A DNA stretch of 64,000 nucleotides, taken from Leucosporidium creatinivorum (lineage: Eukaryota; Basidiomycota; Microbotryomycetes; Leucosporidiales; Leucosporidiaceae). Below, piece by piece: positions 12,999 through 21,352 of this stretch. How positions within the stretch are numbered: position 1 is the stretch's first letter; the number at the start of each line of letters is the position of its first letter. The DNA is taken from assembly GCA_001600635.1 (NCBI GenBank), contig BCKL01000005.1, positions 871,350 through 935,349 on the forward strand, written 5' to 3'. Under the pieces are notes generated by a model. It searched no databases. It worked only from the letters and a program-made list of their open reading frames with translations, and had not been told where the DNA came from. Made by a program: the position numbers and the translations under genes.

Positions 12999-14259
12999 AT
13001 GGCGCACCAACGTCACACCTTCGAGCCTCACATTGACGTCACCAAGCCGTGCTCGCACAAGATTTCAGCGCCGTTCGGAATCTTCAGCGTTGTTCAGCGT
13101 TGGAGACTGGCTGTTGTCGGGGGGGCCTCGTGGAACGGCGGGCGAGTTCAACTTGTCGCTCTCCTGGACAGGTGCACGAAGCGCTGCGGCCCCGAAGCTA
13201 GCCCTCGCTCTGTACAACTGTGCAGGCAAGCGCATTCGACTCTGGCGATTGCCGCTCGTCCTCCAGCAAGGCTCTCGCACCTTCCCTGCCTACGCAATTG
13301 GAGCCCAGACTTGGATCCTGGGTTACAGTGGTAACAATCCCCAGGCGTACGCGCGGCTCAGCGTGCAGGGGCAGGTCGATTACGCCCCCAACCTCAGCGT
13401 AGCGACCGACCTTGGTGAGTCCTCTGCTCGTGCAGCGGCTCAGATACGGTTCGGCGGTGCTGATGACGCCATTACATAAGCTTCTCTCCTCAGCCTCCAC
13501 CCCAATGACGTTCGCTTCTACTTCCCTGCCTCCAACCGCGAGCTCTTCGCCAACGCCGAGCTCCTCAAAGCTTCCTCGCCTTACTTCGCCGCTTTGCTGG
13601 GCACCGATTTCGCCGAGGGTCAAAAAATCGCCCCTGCAGATAGGACGATACGCTCTACGTCTACGGTCAACGGCGGTGGATCGATTGTCGGCTTCAGCGA
13701 CTCGGACGAGGAGGGAGACTCTCAGCTCGGCGGCACGGCGCAGCAAGGCGATTTCGCCTGCAACACTCCTTTCCACGACGTTGTCGTGAACAACTTTGCC
13801 CACAAGACCTACACGGCGGTCTTGCTCTATCTCAAGAGCGGGCACATCGAGTTCGGCAACATCAGCTCGGCCTCGGCTCCTGCTTTCGACACTTCTCAGG
13901 TTCCGACCCAGCTGAACGCACCTGCTCGTCCTTTCAGCAACAATAGCTCGATCCTACCCTCTGTCTCCCCCAAGTCCGTCTACCGTCTCGCCCACTTCCT
14001 CACCCTTACCGACCTCTCCAATCTCGCTCTCGCCGTCTTCAAGGAGCAGCTTACCGTTGAGAACATCGCTCTCGGGCTCTTTACCGAATTTGCGGCTTCC
14101 TTTCCCGAGGTGGGCGACATGCTCGTGAACTTTGCGGTGGAGAATTGGAAGGAGGTCAAGGAGAGTAAGGCGATGAAGGAGATGATCCTGTCGAGTGAGA
14201 AGGAGGGAGGGGAGCTGCCGAGAGGAATCGCGTTGAAGTTGATGATGAGACTTGCTTGA
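12999..14259 (+). pseudogene. BTB/POZ-domain protein gene with a frame-breaking 10-bp tandem duplication
   Basis: Probable substrate adaptor (BTB proteins commonly recruit targets to CUL3). The start ATG at 12999 has a strong context (caacATGG). The N-terminal part resembles a MATH-like beta-sandwich (FSVGDW, GEFNLSLSW, KLALALYNCAGKRIRLWRLP). The C-terminal part is a BTB domain, starting near LHPNDVRFYFP, with ELLKASSPYFAALLGTDF and YTAVLLYLKSGHIEF, followed by RLAHFLTLTDLSNLAL. A perfect tandem repeat of TTCAGCGTTG (13083-13092, 13093-13102) shifts the frame. Before it the ATG frame fits the family; after it the +1 frame does. The single intron is probably 13415-13480 with an AAG acceptor. 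Either the gene is inactivated in this strain, translation starts elsewhere, or the duplication is a sequencing artefact. The second half is fully open to TGA at 14259. Confidence 0.7.
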
Positions 14260-15131
14260 GAATAGGAAGCGAGGGTGAAGGTGAGCTCTAGAAGTCTTTT
14301 GGGCGCTCGGCGAGCGTGGGGGCGCTGACTCGGTGCTCTTCGTCTCGCTTCAGCAGGGGGGTGGAGAAGCAAGTGGAGGGCTGTGGCACTCTTACAAGAT
14401 GATAGCTACCCTCTCGGCGATGCAAAAGCATACAGCTTGACTTTGATCGTCCGTAACGTAAGGAGCGAGCGTACTTGCTCGACGAAGGCTCCTTCAGGGC
14501 ATCATTGCCCTGCCCCGAGGGGAAATTTGAACGAGTGACGACGCATTTCGAAGCTCTACAGCAGCATGCGAGGCGCTCTGTACTCTCTGCCCCTCCTCAG
14601 GCCTGCTCCGCCGGCGCCTCTGCGAAGGTTCGGCGATGTTGAGCGACGGTTTTGAGAGGAGCGGAAGACGTCCGACGCTCCGCCGAGAATTAGGGGAGGC
14701 GTTTCGAGTCTAGTACAGCTTATCTGACTCCTACTGGGCTCGGCGGACGTCCAGTCGGCGGGAGCATACAGGCAGGAATCGCTCAACCACAGCCTCGGGT
14801 CGTGCGCCGGCGGAGGTGCAAGAGGGGTGACAGCTCGACCTGTAGCAAAGCAGCAGCTGTTCAGATACAACCCTGACAGCATTCTCAAGCTGCCCTCACT
14901 GCGCTCGGTCCAATATAAACAGCAACTTCCAAGACTTTGCCTTGGCGATTGACAGCGCCTCTCGAGCTTTCTCCCTCCTACCACAACCTCCCTCCCAGCG
15001 CCCTCCCCATCTTCACTCGTTTCCTTAGTCGTCTAAAACCCTCCCAGCGACCGCCCACTCCCCTACAGAAGCTCTTCCGTGCTTCCGCCTCCCTTCCGCC
15101 CAGTCCTCCCGACCTCCGCCTCCGCTCCACG
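14260..15131 (+). other. Intergenic, BTB gene to mannoprotein; contains likely mannoprotein promoter
   Basis: 872 bp without a supported gene. The distal half likely serves as promoter of the highly expressed type of secreted mannoprotein that follows, and a CCAAT/TATA pair lies near 14910. I found no RNA gene. Short open frames on both strands have no recognisable features. Confidence 0.5.
14910..14919 (+). promoter_or_regulatory. CCAAT-overlapping TATA box upstream of MP88-like gene
   Basis: CCAATATAAA, with TATAAA at 14914-14919, about 213 bp upstream of the start codon at 15132. It is one of few clean TATA boxes in this GC-rich window, and it precedes a gene of a type usually strongly expressed. 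The role is inferred from position only. Confidence 0.45.
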
Positions 15132-16865
15132 ATGGTTCTCGCTCCCTTGGCCCTTGTCGCCACTCTGTCGGTCTCCCTGGTCGCAGGACAAACTACAGCC
15201 CTGGCAGCAAAGCGCTTCGACTACAAGAACCTCGTGAGTAGCCTTACAGCGCCTGCCAAGCCTTTACGCTCAAAGCTGATCGTCGCCGCCGATACTGCCC
15301 ACGATGATGCTGACCTTGATGTACCGCCTACTCAAGCCTTACCAAGCCGACACTGACACCGGCGAGCGAGGCCGTCAGTCAGGCTACAATGTATGCAATT
15401 CGACGACCGCCGGACCCGACTCGCTGTGTCAGACCGCCATCATCAACTCGCTCGACGATTTCTGCCTCTGGGGTCCTCAAGAGGCTGGCGGAGTCGTTGG
15501 GAACATTGAGGGAGAGATGTAAGTTGCTTTCTTGGCGAGAATGCCGCCTCCATCTGGTCAAAATCGTCGGCCACCTTTGCTCAAGCTGACATCGCCGAAC
15601 CTCCTCGCAGGGTCGCTTGGTGCACTCAGGGAGAGAAGTACGGCGCTCGCACCATCCCCGCTGGTGCTCTGCAGGGTGTCACTTTTGTCAAGACCCCCCA
15701 CTACGTCCAGGGTGAGCTCCGCTTCCGCTTCCCCGCGCAGCACCGACCTCCAAGCCCAATCGCCCACGCTTACGATCTTGCTCTCCTACAGTCACCGGCT
15801 TCATCGACCAGGCCATGATTGACATTGCTTCCGACGATGATGGAGGAGAAATGGACCCTCACGGAGCCGACAACGTGAGTCGAACCCAAACGCCGAGCCG
15901 CTCGACCGAGACGTTGAAGCTGACCTTGACATCCTACAGCGCGGCAACCCCCTCGGCGGTCTCCTCTTCACCCAAGCCTTCAACGGTAACCTCAACTCGA
16001 CCGCTATCGTCAATGGATCCGACTTTAAGCAGGTCGTCCAAGTGAGTTCGAGCCTTCTCCTCTCCGCCCCTCCTTGCGCACTCCCTTCACTCGCCCTCCC
16101 TTCATTCGCTCTCCCTACTACTCGAACCGCTCCCACCGCTCTACACCGCCTCCATGACGATTTGGACTCCCCTCGAGCCGAGGCTGACCCTTTCCTTCGC
16201 AGTGGCACAACTTCATGGGCGCCAACGTCTTCTGCCTCAAGGCATGCGACCCCTCCTACGCTAACGACTACGCACTGTGCGAGCACATCTACGACCGTGT
16301 CGGCTGTGGCGTCAACGCTCCCATGGAGATGAAGAACGGCACCTTCGAATCTTGCCTCGGCGATGATCAGCTCCCCCCGGGAGTCTACATCGAGAACAAT
16401 GTCACTAAGACGTTTACGCAGGGACCTGAGGGAGTCCCTATCAGTAGTGTGCCCATTTCTCAGCCTTCAGAAACGACTCAGAAACTGACCCTCGGCGCCC
16501 GTCTCTTCTCGCAGCTCTCCCCTACGTCCCCTTCACTCCCGCCAGTTCCTCCTGCACCACGTTCCAATCAAACGAGCTCTACCTGGCTGCTAGCGTGAGT
16601 CTTGATGTGCTACAGCTTCCTAGGAAGCCGCTGAACTTCGTCTCGGTTCACGCAGTCCTCGTCGACCTCCACCTCGGCGACTTCGACCTCCTCTTCGGCT
16701 GCTGCCACCGACAGTGCCGCCCCTGCTGGCTCGTCGGCCAACTCTGGATCCGCCGCTTCCGGATCCGCCCCCTCGGCCACCTCTGCGCCTTCCTCTGGCG
16801 CCGAGCGCATCCTCCCCGTCGGAGGAGCTCTTGCCCTCGTCGGACTCGTCGCCGCCCTCCTCTGA
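15132..16865 (+). CDS. MP88-like secreted GPI-anchored mannoprotein (macrofage-activating glycoprotein family)
   Basis: Predicted cell-surface glycoprotein. Eight exons: 15132-15233, 15337-15518, 15611-15711, 15792-15874, 15940-16041, 16203-16443, 16515-16594, 16656-16865, giving 366 aa with phases checked. Seen: a signal peptide (MVLAPLALVATLSVSLVAG). The conserved domain contains YNVCNSTTAGPDSLCQTA, FCLWGP, VAWCTQ, VTGFIDQ, DPHGADNRGNPLGGL, WHNFMGANVFCLKACDPS and LCEHIYDRVGC. A Ser/Thr/Ala-rich linker and a hydrophobic C-terminus (ILPVGGALALVGLVAALL) of GPI-signal type follow. From memory the domain matches Cryptococcus MP88 and its basidiomycete relatives. There are several N-glycosylation sequons (for example NSTA, NGT, NVT). 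Intron 1 uses an AAG acceptor. A truncated second copy lies at 19430-19870. Confidence 0.9.
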
Positions 16866-17323
16866 TCGCCTCTTTGCGCCTCGATGGTTTACTACGGACA
16901 GTTGGGCATGGATCGTTAGCTCCCCTTCACGATACGCAACCTCGCATTCATCAGCATACTACCTTCCTCGGTCTTTCCCTCCTTTTCGTACCCCCTACAA
17001 TTCAGCGGACACTATGATAATACAAGTTTTGTGGCCGTGATGATGACCTGCAGAAGATGAAGAAAAAGAGTCGAGAGCGAGAGCTGCAAGCGAGAGCTCG
17101 GCGCTCAGTTCGGCACTCAATTCGGCGAAGTCGAGACGACCGGAGCTGTGTTGCAGGGCGACAGTCCGCAGAGCCGCTTGCAATCTGCTCTACTCTCTCA
17201 CTGCTCGGAGCCTTTCGAGCGCAAGCTTCTTATAGAGCGTCGGCTCAAGCCTCCAAGCGCCCAAGCGCCTTCCCCCGCTTCAGCAACCTCGCTGCTCTCC
17301 CTCTCGCCGTTCACTGCTCAAAG
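16866..17323 (+). other. Intergenic, mannoprotein to amidohydrolase
   Basis: 458 bp holding the mannoprotein 3' end and the amidohydrolase promoter. A short direct repeat of the motif TCGGC(G/A)CTCA(G/A)TTC occurs near 17098-17125. Nothing coding is supported. Confidence 0.4.
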
Positions 17324-19174
17324 ATGAGCTCCCTCACCTTCGTTAACGCGCTGCTGGTCGATAAGCCTGGATCGACCTACACGGTCGTCATCACCAATGG
17401 CCATGTCGCCTCCATCTCAACCTCCCACCCCACTTCGACGGAAGGCGAGGTCGTCGACTTGCGCGGAGAGCAGTATCTCGGGCCCTCGCTCGTGGATGCG
17501 CATACGCATTTCACAGCGTGGACGCTCAATAGGACTCGAGTGGATCTATCCGGTGCCAGGTCGGCCAAGGATGCAGTACAGATGATGCGAGATGCGGCGG
17601 AGAGGGAGGGAGGGCATTCGACGGCGCCGCTGGTCGGAAGAGACTTGTGAGTGGTCGAAGAAGCGACCTAGCTGTACTTGAACACTATGCTGACTGTTTG
17701 CCCCTACAGCCGAGTAGGGAAATGGCCCGACATCGCCGACATGACCAAGGAGAGCCTCGATACTATCGCTCCAGGTCGACCTGTCGCTTTGATCGCTGGT
17801 GACCTTCATTCGATGTACGTGCAGCACAGCTCCCCCGTCTCCGACTCAAGCTGAGCCACTCTCATCACCACAGCTGGCTCAGCTCGGTCGGGCTCGAATT
17901 CGTCGGCGTGGATCCTGTCGGACAAAACGGCGTTCTCTTCGAGAAGGCTTCATTCGACGCCATCGGTGTACTGAACGACCTCAGCGAGGAGGCTCTGTAC
18001 CCTCTCATCCAAGCCTCGGCGAAGGCAGCCGCCGCCCGAGGAGTCACTCAGATTGTGGATCTCGAGATGAAGCACAACATCCCAAACTGGATTGGTCGAG
18101 CTGAAAACGGATTCGATACCCTTCGAGTGGATATTGGGATGTACACCGAGCATCTGGACGATGCCATCTCGCGCGGGCTCAAGTCGGGCGATGATGTTCC
18201 TGGAGGCGAGGGCTTGCTCAAGGTCGGGCCGTACAAGATTATCACTGTGAGTTTTTGTATCGACTATGATCCTGCTTAATGCGACGCGCTGACTCACTCC
18301 GACTCTCCCACTCACCTCCTTCCGCCTCGGCTTTCATCCTCCTTGCCCAACTCCGCCTCGCTACCCCCTCATGACGCTTCTTCCTGCACCCAACAATCCA
18401 CCTCGATAGGACGGCTCTCTCGGCGCTCGCACCGCCTTTTGCTGCGATCCCTACCCCGGAACACAAGACCACGGCCTCTGGATCTACCCCGACCTCGAGC
18501 TCTCCTCCATGCTCGCCTTCGGCACCTCTCAATCCTTCAAGCTCGCCGTCCACGCCATCGGCGACGAGGCCAACTCTCGCACTCTCGCCGCCTTCGCCGC
18601 TCTCGACCCTCCCCCGCTCCCTGGCTCTTCCATAGAGCATGCGCAGATGCTCCTTCCGGGCGACTTTTCGACATTCGGCAAGCTGGGCTTGATCGCGAGT
18701 ATTCAGCCGGAGCATCTGTTGGATGATATTGAGCTGGCGGACCGATTCTGGGAGGGCAGGACGTCGCGAGCGTTCCCTTACCGGTTCGTCTTCTCTCTCT
18801 TCACATCTCGGTCCTCACCCGCTGACAGTTCTCCTCCTCACAGCTCACTCATTGATGGCGGCGCCAAGATTCGGATGGGTAGCGACTGCCCTGTTGCGCC
18901 TCTCGAGCCCTGGGGAGCCATAGCAGCAGGAGTGAGCCGAGAGCGAGCAGGAGAGGAAGGGCTCGGAGGGTGGCATCCCGAGCAGGCTCTCTCGCATCGA
19001 GAGGCTTACGAAGGTTCCACTTGGAGTGGGAGGGCTTCCGTCGAGGTGGGGGATGTGGCCGATTTGTGCATCACCAGGGGCGATCCTTTGACCTCTTCGG
19101 CGAAGGACTTGAGGGCGATGAGGGTATCGGGCACGCTGTTGCAGGGTAGATGGACTCATAGAGAGGGTGTTTAG
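17324..19174 (+). CDS. Amidohydrolase_3 family metal-dependent hydrolase (YtcJ/formamide-deformylase type)
   Basis: Predicted cytosolic metallo-hydrolase of the amidohydrolase superfamily; the substrate cannot be told from sequence. Five exons: 17324-17646, 17710-17814, 17874-18246, 18410-18783, 18844-19174, giving 501 aa, typical for the family. Seen in order: VDAHTHF (HxH metal motif), DGSLGARTAFCCDPYPG, LAVHAIGDEANSRTL (the HxxGDxA signature), SSIEHAQML (metal His), SIQPEHLLDDI, and GSDCPVAPLEPWGAI with the catalytic Asp. No signal peptide. The third intron (18247-18409, 163 nt) is longer than most here. It is flanked by the mannoprotein gene and its truncated copy, so the copy jumped over, or was duplicated around, this gene. 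Confidence 0.88.
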
Positions 19175-19429
19175 AGTACAATGGAGTCATAGAACATCAG
19201 AACGTCGTAGCTGCTGTCGAGAAACAAGATGGGCGAGCCTTGGCGAACTGGCGGTCTGCTCGGCGCTCGACACCCTCGCTACTGCTCAACGACGCAGACA
19301 GTCCCCTGCATGTCCTCTCTTGCGACCCATGGCTTTGAGACATCGAGATACAGCAAGCGACGCCCTCAAGATCGCAGGAAAACGGAAAGCCCCGAGGCTC
19401 AACCCAACGCCGAAGCTCGACTGCTCGAA
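19175..19429 (+). other. Intergenic with residual open frame before the truncated mannoprotein copy
   Basis: 255 bp between the amidohydrolase stop and the start of mannoprotein homology. The frame is open from here into the copy but shows no signal peptide and no similarity to the missing upstream mannoprotein exons. Confidence 0.35.
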
Positions 19430-19870
19430 CGCCAACGTCTTCTGCCTCAAGGCGTGCGACCCATCCTACGCCAACGACTACGCTCTCTGCGAGCACATCT
19501 ACGACCGTGTCGGCTGCGGCGTCAACGCTCCCAAGGAGATGAAGAATGGAACCTTCGAATCTTGCCTCGGCGATGATCAGTTGCCGCCGGGCGTCTACAT
19601 CGAGAACAATGTCACTAAGACCTTTACTCAGGGGCCTGAGGGAGTTCCTATCAGTAGTGAGAAAATTTTGGCTTATCGCACCTCAGAGACGACTCAGAAA
19701 CTGACCCTCGTCGCCCGTCTCTTCTCGCAGCCCTCCCCTACGTTCCCTTCACTCCCGCCAGTTCTTCGTGCACCACTTTCAAGTCGGAAGAGCTCTATCT
19801 CGCTGCTGGTATACGCTTGATGCTCCCCAGGCTGTCGAGACGGCCGCTGATCCTGCCTTCGTCGCAGCCT
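19430..19870 (+). pseudogene. Truncated second copy of the MP88-like mannoprotein gene
   Basis: Sequence equivalent to exons 6 and 7 of the gene at 15132-16865, with the intron between them and a recognisable version of intron 7. It begins at the ANVFCLKACDPS segment; exons 1-5 and the signal peptide are absent. Many substitutions separate the copies, yet almost all exonic ones are synonymous (visible exceptions include M to K in NAPMEMKNG), and donor, branch (CTGACC) and acceptor of the exon 6/7 intron are preserved. After intron 7 the Ser/Thr-rich tail and GPI signal are not recognisable. This pattern suggests a once-functional paralogue that lost its 5' part, rather than a fresh partial duplication. 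Confidence 0.8.
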
Positions 19871-20264
19871 TCGACCGTCGCCGCGCGAGGGCCGACCTGA
19901 AGGGGTCCCTGCAATGCTGCAGAGCTCTATCGCCAGTGCTGTTCTGTCGCGAGTCGGGCAAGCACTCCTCCGTCTGGCTGGGTGGCATGCCTCTCCTGGG
20001 GCCTGTCTCTGCTTCGTCCAACGAGCGGAGCATCGGCGCCGAGCTGACTCTCCTCGAACCACGAAGGCGGCAGCAGAGGGCCTGCACCTTCTCGCTAGCG
20101 GACAAGGAGCCTTCCACACCTCCACGGTTGCACCTTGGCCCATTTCAGCCTCTCTCGCTCTCGTCTAAGACTGCTCGATCGACGTGGGAATAAAGCCGAG
20201 AAAGCCTGGTGTTACAGAATGCGAACGACAGTAGGGGTAAAAGGGGGTAAGGTCGGCGGTAGTA
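19871..20264 (+). other. Degenerate downstream flank of the mannoprotein copy
   Basis: About 390 bp without a supported gene, between the truncated mannoprotein copy and the PAM18 stop codon. A frame stays open to about 20193 but codes for no recognisable domain. It may be a decayed 3' exon and UTR. Confidence 0.35.
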
Positions 20265-21090
20265 TTACTTTGACAGCGTCTTCTCTGTAGGTCGGTCAGG
20301 AGGGTCAGCTTGGTTCGTCCGGGGAAGGAGGAAGGAGGAGAGCTTGCCGATGAGATCCTGCGAAGGCAAGAGAGCGGGTCAGCACGAGGGTAGCAAAGAG
20401 GAGGGAGAAAGGGAGAACACACCTTTGCCTCGTTGACCTTGGAAGCGATGTATGGGCTTCCTCCACGGTCGGGGTGGTTTCTGCTCGGTCGACCAAGCTC
20501 GGTCAGCTGATGGCTCGGTGGCGGCGGGGCGTAGGTGAGGGTAGCAGAGGAAGAGAAGGGTCAGGACATACGCCAGCATAATCCGACGGTGAGCATCCTT
20601 GAGGCGGATCTTGGTCATGTGGGATTCCCTGCGCGAGAGGGAAGGAGGCTGAGTCAGTCGGCGAAGGTCGTGTGCGAAGTGTGAGAGTTGGGTCGAGCTG
20701 AGAGGTTGGGGACGAAGTATGGTGCAGCTTGATAGTAGCCACAGCCTAGCTGTCTGCTGCCGCACCTGCACACTCCTACAGCCTTGCGAACCGTCCCGAG
20801 AATCGCTCGTTCTGGCGCAGCGCCCTTCGCTCTTCCTGCACCCTAACGATCCCCTGCAGCACTACAGAATCATGCACTCACTTGAGACCCAGAATCTGCG
20901 CTGCCTCCTTCCTGTCCATCTTGCCCTGGAAGCCGCCCTTGATCCATTCGTCTCCTACTCGCTTCTGCCCGGCGAGAGCAGCCATCATGGGGGAGAGTTT
21001 TGCGCCGTTCTTGGCGGCTGCTCGTAGGCCCATGCGAGCTGCCACAGCAGTGCCAAAGAGGGCGCCAGCGCCGAGAAGGACGGTGGCCAT
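20265..21090 (-). CDS. pam18: Mitochondrial import motor J-protein Pam18/Tim14
   Basis: J-domain co-chaperone of the presequence translocase-associated motor at the inner membrane; it stimulates the mtHsp70 ATPase to pull precursors through TIM23. Read leftward: one N-terminal transmembrane helix (VLLGAGALFGTAVAARMGL). The linker follows, then the J domain: GFQGKMDRKEAAQILGLK, IRLKDAHRRIMLANHPDRGG and SPYIASKVNEAKDLIGKL, with the HPD triad. Four exons. The second donor splits the codon before NHPD. Length is about 138 aa; the last exon runs on after IGKL into a short Pro-rich tail ending at TAA (20265-20267). The start at 21090 lies 262 bp from the divergent MIM1-like ATG. Confidence 0.92.
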
Positions 21091-21352
21091 TTGATGTTGT
21101 TATTAAGAGACTTGTGAGGGGAGCTGTAGAAGCGCGAGAGATGAGCGATTGGGCGATGTAGAAGGGTACAGAATGTGCCGCACGGTGAGAGCCGAGTCGA
21201 ACGAGTGGTGAGAAATGTAGCGAGGTACAAGGCGGAGGGCAACCCTTTGGACGCGGCTCGGCAGGAAAATGCGACTGATGAGGCTCGGCGGCTTTCGCTT
21301 TCTTACTCTTCCTTACTCCCAATTAACTCCAGCTAGAGCCTATTCGTACAAG
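21091..21352. promoter_or_regulatory. Bidirectional promoter between pam18 and the MIM1-like gene
   Basis: The only sequence available for both divergent start codons (21090 minus and 21353 plus). Both products act in mitochondrial protein import. An in-frame upstream ATG at 21269 could lengthen MIM1 by 28 residues and shorten this region. Confidence 0.55.

Noticed and set aside
13053-13098. A roughly 45-nt intron covering the BTB gene duplication
   Set aside because: Donor GTGCTC is poor, there is no CTGAC/CTAAC branch site, and it would remove conserved sequence that is in frame up to the repeat.
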